Source: JACQBY01 sp041486115
GTDB lineage: Bacteria > Nitrospirota > Nitrospiria > JACQBW01
Assembly (NCBI GenBank): GCA_041486115.1
Contig: JBGPKT010000109.1
Location: 1 to 7,791 of the forward strand
Length of the DNA: 7,791 nt
Reading direction: 5' to 3'
Notes under the pieces: model-generated
What the model saw: the letters and a program-made list of their open reading frames with translations, nothing else
What the model was told of the DNA's origin: nothing
The model's database searches: none
In this document: piece by piece, positions 1 through 6,479 of the stretch
How positions within the stretch are numbered: the first letter of the stretch is position 1
Layout: each line of letters starts with the position of its first letter
Translations under genes and position numbers: made by a program

Positions 1-738
1 GGGAGCGATTTCAATCAGTTTTTGATGCCTTCGCTGGATCGAGCAGTCTCTCTCTCCCAGATGGATGACATTTCCAAACCGGTCGGCAAGAATCTGAATT
101 TCGATGTGTTTCGGAGCATTAAAATATTTCTCAAGATAGATTTCGGAACTGCCGAAAGCGGTCTGCGATTCCATCTGAATAATGGGATAGTGCCTGGTCA
201 GGTCTTCTACGTTTAAACAGATCCGGAGTCCCCTTCCTCCCCCGCCATTTGACGCTTTTAAAATGACCGGAAATCCGATTTCTTTGGCCGCTTCGATGGC
301 ATCTTCCTCAGAGTTTAAAGGATTCAGAATCCCCGGCACAATCGGAATGCCGACTTTTTTCATGGCCTGCCGGGCCTGGATTTTATTCCCCATTTTGCGG
401 ATGGTCTCGGCGCCCGGGCCTATAAACGTAATCCCGTTTTCTTCGCAGGCCCTGGCAAAATCCGGGTTTTCGGAAAGGAATCCATAACCGGGGTGGATCG
501 CATCGGCCCCTTTTTGTTTGGCAAGTTCTATAATTTTATAAATATTGAGATAACCTGCCAAAGGTCCTGGACCGACCAGACAGGCTTCATCGGCTTTTTT
601 GACATAGAGGGTTGTGGCATCAGCCTCGGAATGAATCGCCACCGTCGAAATTTTAAGTTCTTTGCAGGCGCGGATAATCCTTAAAGCGATTTCTCCCCGG
701 TTGGCCACTAAGATTTTGTTAAATAAAGGAATTTTCAT
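1..738 (-). CDS. accC: Biotin carboxylase subunit (AccC/PycA/CfiB type), N-terminal half, cut by window edge
   Basis: The reverse strand from the ATG at 738 stays open for 246 codons to base 1, so the gene continues off the left edge; family members are about 445-475 aa. ATP-dependent biotin carboxylases carboxylate biotin on a carrier protein, using bicarbonate, in the cytoplasm. Seen in order: the N-terminal motif KILVANRGEIALRIIRAC (8-25), IHPGYGFLSEN (81-91), FIGPGAETIRKMGNK (105-119), the ATP-grasp lysine K161 with the glycine-rich loop NGGGGRG (164-170), EKY near 203-205, HIEIQ (211-215) and ERDCSIQRRHQK (229-240). K161, H211, H238 and K240 match E. coli AccC residues shifted by two. 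The glycine loop begins Asn-Gly rather than the Gly-Gly of E. coli. A GGAAG Shine-Dalgarno lies 9 nt before the ATG. It starts 48 nt after the TPR/binding-protein gene on the same strand. No carboxyltransferase or carrier gene is in view, so acetyl-CoA, pyruvate and 2-oxoglutarate carboxylase subunits cannot be told apart; the symbol is generic. Confidence 0.93.
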   Translation of the reverse strand, partial: MKIPLFNKILVANRGEIALRIIRACKELKISTVAIHSEADATTLYVKKADEACLVGPGPLAGYLNIYKIIELAKQKGADAIHPGYGFLSENPDFARACEENGITFIGPGAETIRKMGNKIQARQAMKKVGIPIVPGILNPLNSEEDAIEAAKEIGFPVILKASNGGGGRGLRICLNVEDLTRHYPIIQMESQTAFGSSEIYLEKYFNAPKHIEIQILADRFGNVIHLGERDCSIQRRHQKLIEIAP

Positions 739-786
739 TTCAATGGGCTTCCAAAACCAATAAAAAAAGTCTATATCACCGGCTAT

Positions 787-2724
787 TCAAGGCTGATTTA
801 ACTGGGTAAACCTACCATTTTTTATCTGCAGAATAAAGACCTTTTTTTCCGCTTCTCCATCGGGCATGAAGCGGGTTGTTCCGGAAACGCCATCAAAGCT
901 CTTGATCTCCAGGATTGCGTTTTTAATCTGACTTCCGGTAGAAGCGCCCCCTTTCACCGACTGCAGAATCATCTGCATCGAGTCATAGCTCTGAGCCGAA
1001 AAAATAGAAGGTTCACTCTGAAAAGCTTTTCGATACCGGGAAACAAACTCCGCCACCAGGGGCGCCGTCGAACCGATGAAAAAACCGTCGACAAAAACTC
1101 CCCCATCGAGATATTTGCCACCGGCCCGGAGAAAATCAGTCGAATTCCAACCGTTGGTTCCGAGCAGAGCCACCCCCCGAATATCATAGAAAGCGAGTTC
1201 GGAAGGTATTAATCCCCCGTTTTTCCCTTCACCGGGTAAAAAGACAGAATCAAACCCAGGGGTATACTCTCTTTTAATCTTGTGTTTATAATCTTTCTCC
1301 TCGACAATTTCTCCTTCAACCCCGTATTTGGTTAAATCGACCTTGATCAGCTGTTTGATTTGAGGCGAAAAGTCGGTGGCTTCCGGCGGATAAGAGTCCA
1401 TGAAAATCACCTCGCCTCCCAATCGGATCACTTCATCAAAAAAGGCTTTTGACGCTCCTTCCCCGTAGGAGTTTTTGGGGTAAAGAATGACAAAGCGCTT
1501 TAAATGACCCTGTGCTATGCCATAATCCGCAATCTCTCTGCCCTGGGTCCCGTTGGTTAACGCATTCCTGAACAAAAACTTCGATTTCAAAGTAACGCCG
1601 GGATGGGTCGCCGTAGGGGTCACAAAGGGGATTGAATAGCTGTCGGCCAGGCCGGCCATGCTCTCAAACTCCTTGCTGAAGAGGGGGCCGATAACCGCCT
1701 TTGGAGAGAACTCTTTAATAAAAGATTCTACTTCCGAACGGTTTTTCTCGGGCTGACTCCCCAGCTCTTTAAAAATAAGGCCAACCGACTCGTCATGAGC
1801 CGTTTTTTGATAATCCCACAAAGCCAGGTTCACTCCATTGACGACCTGATCAACAAATTCGCTCGCTTTTTGTAGAGAAGGGACGACCACTCCGATATTG
1901 ATTTTATGCTTTTTGGCCAGGTCGTTTATCGCACCGGCTTTTATTTTTAAAACTTCACCATTTTCGTTCTTGGGAAACGCCTCGAGAAAATGTTTGATGG
2001 TTTTTGCGAGATGAAAGGTATCTTTCTCCGCCTCATAAACGGAGACCAGGCGGACATAAGCGAAATCTCCGGGAAAACTCTGCGGGTATTTTTCAATCAG
2101 ATCCCACAGATTTGTTTTGCTCAGTTTTGTCTGGACCAGCTCGATGACTTTATTCTTTGCGTTTTGCTGATCGGCTCCGCCGGCCAGGAGTTTCCCTTTT
2201 TCAAGAAGATCGTCTATAACGCCGTTCCACGACTCTTTTCTGATCCCGATATCAATGAGTTTATCATAAAGTTCAACTTGTTTCTGCGGCTCTGTCGCTT
2301 CTCCTAACAGGTCCTCGAAAAGCCTTTTAGCCTGATCAAGGTCGCCGAGATCATAGGTGATATTAGCCAGGTTGGAATTGGCCTGCGGATAGTAAGACGA
2401 GGAATGAAACTGCTCGACAATCTGCTTGTAAGCTTCTCTGGCTTCCGGAAGATGTTTTTTATTCACCTGCGATACGCCCAAAATAAAATAGGCTTGATCC
2501 GCTTTAGGCGAATTAGGGTATTTTGCCAAAAAATCTTTCACCTGGAGAATGGCATTATCAAAGTCCCCTGCCTCAAAAGTTTTTTGGGCATTGTCGAGTG
2601 CGAGAATTTCGGCGGGAGACGCTAGAGGATCCGCCCCCGGAGCAGACGCCGGAGTCAAAACGATTAACCCGGCAAGAATAATGGAAAAAGAGAGAGCACC
2701 CATTAACGTTTTGTTTTTACACAT
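787..2724 (-). CDS. Exported TPR plus type I periplasmic-binding-fold protein (penicillin-binding-protein-activator / LpoA-like)
   Basis: Encodes about 645 aa from the ATG at 2724. I prefer this start to the ATG at 2757, which would add 11 residues: AGGGG sits 7 nt before 2724, 2757 has no Shine-Dalgarno, and 2724 puts a Sec signal peptide at the very N-terminus. That peptide is MCKNK, then a hydrophobic core ALSFSIILAGLIVL, ending ASA before PGADP. Numbering from 2757, residues 50-160 form about three TPR-like helical pairs (AQKTFEAGDFDNAI, then AYFILGVSQVNKKHLPEAREAY, then NLANITYDLGDLDQAKRLF). Residues 286-650 form a Leu/Ile/Val-binding-protein-like domain, with INIGVVVPS, AVIGPLFS, YSIPFVTPTAT, RFVILYPKNSYGEG and AQSYDSMQMIL. 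This TPR plus Peripla_BP_6 layout is that of the LpoA-like 'penicillin-binding protein activator' group, which in enterics stimulates PBP1A at the outer membrane. No lipobox cysteine is visible after the signal peptide, and no permease or ATPase genes lie nearby, so uptake of amino acids is unlikely. The ligand and exact role are unknown. It is probably co-transcribed with the downstream biotin carboxylase (48 nt gap). Confidence 0.85.
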   Translation of the reverse strand: MCKNKTLMGALSFSIILAGLIVLTPASAPGADPLASPAEILALDNAQKTFEAGDFDNAILQVKDFLAKYPNSPKADQAYFILGVSQVNKKHLPEAREAYKQIVEQFHSSSYYPQANSNLANITYDLGDLDQAKRLFEDLLGEATEPQKQVELYDKLIDIGIRKESWNGVIDDLLEKGKLLAGGADQQNAKNKVIELVQTKLSKTNLWDLIEKYPQSFPGDFAYVRLVSVYEAEKDTFHLAKTIKHFLEAFPKNENGEVLKIKAGAINDLAKKHKINIGVVVPSLQKASEFVDQVVNGVNLALWDYQKTAHDESVGLIFKELGSQPEKNRSEVESFIKEFSPKAVIGPLFSKEFESMAGLADSYSIPFVTPTATHPGVTLKSKFLFRNALTNGTQGREIADYGIAQGHLKRFVILYPKNSYGEGASKAFFDEVIRLGGEVIFMDSYPPEATDFSPQIKQLIKVDLTKYGVEGEIVEEKDYKHKIKREYTPGFDSVFLPGEGKNGGLIPSELAFYDIRGVALLGTNGWNSTDFLRAGGKYLDGGVFVDGFFIGSTAPLVAEFVSRYRKAFQSEPSIFSAQSYDSMQMILQSVKGGASTGSQIKNAILEIKSFDGVSGTTRFMPDGEAEKKVFILQIKNGRFTQLNQP

Positions 2725-2757
2725 AAAAATACCCCTGGCTTTTAAAAAGGTTCTCAT

Positions 2758-2842
2758 TTTACCATATTTAATTTAAAATGTGGGAGTGAAATAGCGAGAG
2801 GGCGCTTGTTAAATCCTCTGAAATTCGATATACATAGTCTCA
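2758..2842. promoter_or_regulatory. Divergent AT-rich intergenic region between binding-protein gene and xerD
   Basis: These 85 bp separate two divergently transcribed genes, so they must hold promoters in both directions unless read-through occurs. The left third is very AT-rich (around 2760-2780) and could supply a -10 element for the minus-strand gene, but I see no convincing -35/-10 pair for it. The rightward promoter is listed separately. Confidence 0.5.
2806..2834 (+). promoter_or_regulatory. Candidate sigma70-type promoter for xerD, possibly giving a leaderless mRNA
   Basis: TTGTTA (2806-2811) and TATACA (2829-2834) are separated by exactly 17 bp. A start about 7 bp after the -10 element would fall at 2841-2843, on or next to the xerD ATG at 2843. 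No Shine-Dalgarno precedes that ATG, so a leaderless transcript is a consistent reading. The -10 match is only four of six, so the call is tentative. Confidence 0.35.
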
Positions 2843-3730
2843 ATGAATAAACAGGTTCAATCTTTTTTGGATTACGTTACCGTTGAAAAAGGGCTCTCAC
2901 GCAATACCCTTGAGTCTTATCAGCGCGATCTTCTGCAACTGATCTCTTATTTAAGTCAAAAAAAAATACCCGGACTCGAACAAGTCAGAAAAGAGACCCT
3001 TTTAGCTTTTCTCAACCAACGGAAAACGGAGGGGCTCTCTAACGTTTCAATCAATCGGCTCCTGTCCTCTCTCCGAATGTTTTTTAGATTTTTGCAAATA
3101 GATTCCGGCATTCCGGAAGATCCCACGCTTTTTATTGAATCGCCGAAAACATGGGATCGGCTTCCCGGGATACTGTCCCTGGACGAAGTCGACAAACTAC
3201 TCCAGCCTGTCGGAGAAGCAACGCCCCTCGCTTTAAGAAACACCGCGATGATCGAACTTTTGTATGCTACCGGTATGAGGGTCTCTGAACTGATATCCCT
3301 CTCCGTTTCGTCTCTTTACCTGAATGAAGGAATTGTTAAAACCCTTGGGAAAGGGTCAAAGGAAAGGCTGATCCCGATCGGGGAGCCTGCAGTCGATAAA
3401 TTAAGGGACTATCTTGCAAAGGAACGACCAAAATTTTTAAAAGATAAAAAATCCGAGTCTCTTTTTCTCACCTACTCAGGAAAAGGGCTTTCCCGTCAGG
3501 CGTTCTGGTATCTCCTCAAAAAGCGGGCATTTCAACTCGGCATCAGCCGCCCTTTTTCGCCCCACACCCTTAGGCATTCGTTTGCAACCCATCTTCTTGA
3601 AAGGGGAGCCGATTTGCGCTCAGTCCAGGCCTTACTGGGGCATTCGAGTATCTCCACGACACAGATCTATACCCATATTACCCTGGAGAGGCTTAAAAAA
3701 ATTCACCAGGAATTTCACCCGAGGGGTTAA
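2843..3730 (+). CDS. xerD: Site-specific tyrosine recombinase XerD
   Basis: A complete 295-aa tyrosine recombinase, almost the length of E. coli XerD (298 aa). Xer recombinases resolve chromosome dimers at dif sites during FtsK-driven segregation. Residues 1-90 are the core-binding SAM-like domain (FLDYVTVEKGLSRNTLESY, then VSINRLLSSLRMFFRFL). Residues 105-290 are the catalytic domain, with all expected residues: R146 in YATGMRVSEL, K170 in TLGKGSKERLIPIG, H241 and R244 in HTLRHSFATHLL, H267 in LLGHSSISTTQ, and nucleophile Y276 in IYTH. The C-terminal THITLERLKKIHQEFHPR tail is Xer-like. XerD is preferred over XerC on length and residue spacing, but a single-Xer system cannot be excluded. There is no Shine-Dalgarno before the ATG at 2843; a promoter lies immediately upstream. 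The intact active site and the lack of integrase partners or att repeats favour a housekeeping Xer over a phage integrase. Confidence 0.9.
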   Translation: MNKQVQSFLDYVTVEKGLSRNTLESYQRDLLQLISYLSQKKIPGLEQVRKETLLAFLNQRKTEGLSNVSINRLLSSLRMFFRFLQIDSGIPEDPTLFIESPKTWDRLPGILSLDEVDKLLQPVGEATPLALRNTAMIELLYATGMRVSELISLSVSSLYLNEGIVKTLGKGSKERLIPIGEPAVDKLRDYLAKERPKFLKDKKSESLFLTYSGKGLSRQAFWYLLKKRAFQLGISRPFSPHTLRHSFATHLLERGADLRSVQALLGHSSISTTQIYTHITLERLKKIHQEFHPRG

Positions 3731-3739
3731 AAGAAGGCA

Positions 3740-3919
3740 TCAGGTAATCGGGTGATATTCCGTCAAAATCTGCGGCATTCTGAGATAATGACGGTCGCTC
3801 GTTAAAACTTTAAAACCATACTGCATGGCAGAGGCGGCTATCCACAAATCATTCGGCGGCACCGGCTTTCCCTGTTCGCGAAAATAATTGAAAATGACGG
3901 CAAATCTTTCCGTGGTTAA
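3740..3919 (-). pseudogene. Remnant of a VapC-type PIN-domain toxin, C-terminal part only
   Basis: This stretch does not form an ORF with a start codon, but read on the minus strand it gives 59 residues ending at a TGA (3742-3740). They match the C-terminal half of VapC-type PIN RNases: LTTERFAVIFNYFREQGK, then PVPPNDLWIAASAMQYGFKV, then LTSDRHYLRMPQI. The Asp of NDLWIAA and the Asp of TSDRHY are the two C-terminal acidic residues of the PIN active site. An in-frame TAA (3922-3920) cuts the frame upstream. Beyond it the same frame continues NTSAIEEILSSG, which may be further remnant but overlaps the 3' end of the MFS gene. The N-terminal half, with the first catalytic Asp and the Glu, is missing, no start codon exists, and no VapB-like antitoxin gene is nearby. 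VapC toxins cleave RNA and are normally silenced by VapB; this copy should be inactive. Confidence 0.7.
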
Positions 3920-3942
3920 TTACCCGCTGGACAGGATTTCCT

Positions 3943-5121
3943 CTATCGCGGACGTATTTTTTTTGTAGTTGCATATAGGAGGAGATCATAAATTATCTTT
4001 AACCCTCCCCCTAGTAAGAAGGGCAATGACAAAGAAAATGTGCTGATGATCCCTCCGGTCAGCGCAGGACTAACCGACTGAGCCAGCGTACGACTCATAT
4101 TCGTCAGGACCGCCGCCCCATCCCGCTCATGATCCTTTACGACAAGCATTAAAAAAGCCTGCCGGGTCGGAACATCCATTTGGGAAAGGAGATGCCTGGA
4201 AAAGAGCAAGACGACGGCAAGGGTTGCCGTAGGGCTAAAAGCCAATGCAATTAGAACAATATTGGAAATTAAATGCGTAAACACCATGGTTTTGACAAGA
4301 CCGAAATTCTCGGCAATTCGTGGAGCCAGCAGAAAAGATAAACCGGAAAGAAGCTGGGCTCCGAAAGAAATCCAGCCAAGCTGGGAAAGATCTAAATGGA
4401 ATCGGACGTAAAACCAGTAAATGACAAGGCTCTGAATAACAAATCCCCCTGCAAATGCGTCTAGCGCAAATAAGCCCGCCAAACGCCTGACTAAAGGCCG
4501 AGATGGGTGATGCCTCTGTTCGGACTCATGGGATTGAGGCGTTCTCCCTGACTCGAGTAAATTGAAAGCACCGATCTGTATAAGGCCTCCGATTAGGAAC
4601 ATAACAAAAATGACTTTCGGGGTAACCACCCCGGTTCCAACGAGTGCCCCTCCAATAGCCGCGGCTATATATCCTGCGAGATTGTAATAACTCATGACGC
4701 CAACCAGAGTCTCCCTGGAAACGGAACGAACAAGGAATACCTGCTCAAGAGAGAGAAATGGCCCTGTTTCTCCTATTCCTACTGCTAAGTTGCCAAGCAT
4801 CGCTGCGATGACTGCCACTACCGGGTGATGAAAGAAAAGAAACAATACGGAGGAAAGGACAATCATCAACGATAACTGGATGAGGACAAACCGAGGCCCA
4901 TATCGTTCCGAAGGTCGCCGAATGGCAAAAGTGAGTGCGGCACTGGAAAGAAGCATCACCGTGATGGCAGCCCCAACTCCCTTTGATCCCAGCCCTACTT
5001 CAGTTAAGTAGATTGGAAAGAGGACTCCCAGAGAGCCATAGGAGAAGGTTCGGACTGATTTGGCAAGAAAAACAAGCCAGACATCACGCGGCATGTTCAG
5101 AGGTTTTTTGGCAATAGGCAT
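3943..5121 (-). CDS. MFS transporter linked to ChrB-type chromate resistance
   Basis: Encodes up to 392 aa with a pattern of about 12 hydrophobic segments in two halves, joined by a hydrophilic, His-rich loop at residues 191-213. This is the major facilitator fold: an inner-membrane secondary transporter. The loop 2-3 motif is a degenerate version of the MFS signature (RRPSERYGPRF, 68-78). FLSLEQVFLVRS (122-133) and SQMDVPTRQAF (313-323), followed by NMSRTLAQSVSPALTGG (341-357), resemble MFS proteins I associate with ChrB neighbours; that link is from memory and unverified. Its start overlaps the upstream chrB-like gene: ATG 5121 overlaps by 38 nt and ATG 5094 (MPRDVW) by 11 nt. Neither has a clear Shine-Dalgarno, which suggests translational coupling. 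Export of chromate, or of a metabolite tied to oxyanion stress, is inferred from context only. It is not ChrA, the usual chromate transporter. Multidrug or other substrates remain possible. Confidence 0.85.
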   Translation of the reverse strand: MPIAKKPLNMPRDVWLVFLAKSVRTFSYGSLGVLFPIYLTEVGLGSKGVGAAITVMLLSSAALTFAIRRPSERYGPRFVLIQLSLMIVLSSVLFLFFHHPVVAVIAAMLGNLAVGIGETGPFLSLEQVFLVRSVSRETLVGVMSYYNLAGYIAAAIGGALVGTGVVTPKVIFVMFLIGGLIQIGAFNLLESGRTPQSHESEQRHHPSRPLVRRLAGLFALDAFAGGFVIQSLVIYWFYVRFHLDLSQLGWISFGAQLLSGLSFLLAPRIAENFGLVKTMVFTHLISNIVLIALAFSPTATLAVVLLFSRHLLSQMDVPTRQAFLMLVVKDHERDGAAVLTNMSRTLAQSVSPALTGGIISTFSLSLPFLLGGGLKIIYDLLLYATTKKIRPR

Positions 5122-5521
5122 AAAGGGCGTCGTAGAGAGGGAACTGAAGTTTTAACTTCTCCTGATCGTCTGAAGTCGTTTGGCAAAACCCTTTGGCTAT
5201 GGCTAAAAGTCCGGCAGATTCAGCAGAGGATTGAATGTCCTCTTCTATGTCGGCCCCATGCACAATCAGAGCTAGCCGGTTTAAGGCGAGGTCATCTAAT
5301 TTATAGTCTTTTACTAATATTTCAAAGGTACAGCGATTTTCTCTGTGGGTATAATCTGCTCCCGGTGTGTCAAAGGAGATTCCCTTCAGACGTTTTGCGG
5401 TTTCCAGGACCTGATCCTTTGGCACGAACATAAACTCTGCACCTATATCGATGAAGCGCTTAATCAACCATGGGCAGGCAACTCGATCTGTCTAAGCGTT
5501 TTCCCGTGTCACCCAGATCAT
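5084..5521 (-). pseudogene. chrB: ChrB-family chromate resistance protein interrupted by in-frame TAG at codon 10
   Basis: From the ATG at 5521, which has a strong GGAGGT Shine-Dalgarno 8 nt upstream, the frame reads MIWVTRENA, then TAG (5494-5492), then TDRVACPWLIKRFIDIGAEF and on to a TGA at 5086-5084. Without the TAG it would be 145 codons long. The stop falls at the position of the basic residue in the family motif WVTRxRPKxDRxACPWL, and spacing on both sides is preserved, so this is a point nonsense change and not a frameshift. Further ChrB features are FDTPGADYTHRENRCTFE, ALNRLALIVHGADI, ESAGLLAIAKG and FPLYDALYAYC. This is the stand-alone domain found at the C-terminus of longer ChrB proteins, which act in chromate sensing and resistance. 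The only restart in frame is a TTG at 5467, without a Shine-Dalgarno, giving 127 aa that lack the DRxACPW segment. It begins 6 nt after the upstream secreted-protein gene and overlaps the MFS gene. Amber read-through or sequencing error would restore it. Confidence 0.8.
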
Positions 5522-5527
5522 GACTGA

Positions 5528-6274
5528 TTACCTCCATGTCACTTCCTCCCACATGAGATGAATAAAGGTTTCAAACGGGGGGAAATTCTTAGGATTGGCC
5601 TCCTTAGAACGTACCCAAAGATCGATCTCCATCCCTGAGGGATCGGTCTCCCCGCCTGGCAGGGTCCGTTTGGCAGGATAGCGTACGACATGGGTCTTCG
5701 GATCACGGGACCGTTCCATGACCATGAAATGGGCGGAATAGTCCTTAAATAATACCTGGTCATTCTTTAAAACATCCGCCGTGCCCCAACCCGCAAGGTA
5801 AAGCCATGTTTTGGGATAGAGAGGATCACCATTGCCGGAATCGCCATGCTCATAGACTCGCGTGGCAATGCCGCCATCCTGGTAAGAACCTTTACCCGTA
5901 AACCGGTTAAAAACAATTTTGTAGTGGTCCTGGCCTTCCATAAACTCTGCGGTCACAACGCCACTATTCTCCCGTTCATTGACGTTGATGTCGATCTGGC
6001 CCTGAACCAATTGGAGATGTTGGCCCGCGTAGTCCAAATGATCCCAGGGTGTCTGATCCTTCATACTTCCCAACAGAGTCGTTTGTTGCCCCGTAAGATG
6101 GAATTGCCCGCTATAAAAGGGATTCTCGGTGGCTTTAAAGATTCGGGTTCCTTCGTCCCCTTTTGGCGTGCCAAACTGCAGAGGCTCCGCTCCTATCGAT
6201 ACTCCTGCTAATAAGGAAAAAATCAGAATATCTAAAATAAAGCTTTTCCTCATAATCTTGTACCGCTTCATCAT
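5528..6274 (-). CDS. Secreted protein of unknown function, first gene of the chrB-MFS cluster
   Basis: I do not recognise a family. I place the start at ATG 6274, directly followed by a second ATG at 6271, giving 248 aa. GAGGA lies 4 nt before 6274, whereas the longer in-frame start at 6328 has no Shine-Dalgarno and would bury the signal peptide. The N-terminus MMKRYKIMRKS is basic, then comes a hydrophobic core FILDILIFSLLAGV and a likely signal peptidase site after SIGA, leaving a mature protein of about 219 aa starting EPLQFG. The mature part is polar and aromatic-rich with no further membrane segment: FYSGQFHLTGQQTTLLG, VVTAEFMEGQDHYKIVFNRF, YPKTWLYLAGWG and the C-terminal FETFIHLMWEEVTWR. 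It looks like a beta-rich periplasmic or secreted domain. No cysteines are seen in the mature part. Its TAA lies inside the Shine-Dalgarno region of the chrB-like gene and the ATG of that gene follows after 6 nt, so co-expression with the resistance genes is likely. A role in oxyanion stress would be inference from neighbours only. Confidence 0.75.
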   Translation of the reverse strand: MMKRYKIMRKSFILDILIFSLLAGVSIGAEPLQFGTPKGDEGTRIFKATENPFYSGQFHLTGQQTTLLGSMKDQTPWDHLDYAGQHLQLVQGQIDINVNERENSGVVTAEFMEGQDHYKIVFNRFTGKGSYQDGGIATRVYEHGDSGNGDPLYPKTWLYLAGWGTADVLKNDQVLFKDYSAHFMVMERSRDPKTHVVRYPAKRTLPGGETDPSGMEIDLWVRSKEANPKNFPPFETFIHLMWEEVTWR

Positions 6275-6479
6275 TTGTTCCTCGCTTCCGATTCTATCGT
6301 AAAACAGTCTTGGAGATCCAATCGGCATTAAAAAAGTTGTTTCGTATTACGGATGCTACTATGAACCTGGTCCTAAAAACAATTTGAATTTTTCGACGGA
6401 GCCGGGGACATGAAGGCAGGAGGAAGAAGCGATTGAAAATGAAATCCAAGGGTTAAATTGAATATTAAATCGCCGGGTT
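6275..6479. other. Intergenic region upstream of the secreted-protein/chrB/MFS cluster
   Basis: About 205 bp between apt and the secreted-protein gene, both on the minus strand. It should contain the promoter of the downstream cluster and the 3' end of the apt transcript. On the minus strand a weak TTGGAT/TAGAAT pair with 19 bp spacing lies at about 6290-6320, too poor to call as a promoter. I see no stable hairpin followed by a T-run, so no factor-independent terminator for apt, and no convincing operator palindrome. There is no supported ORF. Confidence 0.5.

Noticed and set aside
22..684. Plus-strand open frames at 22-216, 263-487 and 493-684.
   Set aside because: They are antisense to the clearly recognised biotin carboxylase and have no family resemblance.
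2843..3730. The tyrosine recombinase considered as an integrase of a mobile element.
   Set aside because: Length, residue spacing and the C-terminal tail fit XerD. No direct-repeat attachment sites, excisionase or phage genes were seen nearby.
3715..3755. 8-bp inverted repeat TCACCCGA / TCGGGTGA with a 25-nt loop across the xerD 3' end, considered as a terminator.
   Set aside because: The loop is long, the stem is short and there is no T-run after either arm. The right arm lies inside the PIN-remnant coding sequence. It could arise by chance.
5084..5467. The chrB frame taken as an intact 127-aa gene starting at TTG 5467.
   Set aside because: The TTG has no Shine-Dalgarno and cuts through the conserved DRxACPWL motif, while a strong ribosome site and matching N-terminal motif lie just upstream of the in-frame TAG. 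The interrupted-gene reading explains more.
5846..6211. Plus-strand open frame of 121 codons antisense to the secreted-protein gene.
   Set aside because: It has no ribosome site, no recognisable motif and an implausible composition. The opposite strand has a signal peptide, a ribosome site and operon context.
6275..6328. Longer start for the secreted protein at ATG 6328, adding MPIGSPRLF.
   Set aside because: There is no ribosome site there, and it would place 18 polar residues before the signal peptide. The ATG at 6274 has GAGGA at proper spacing.
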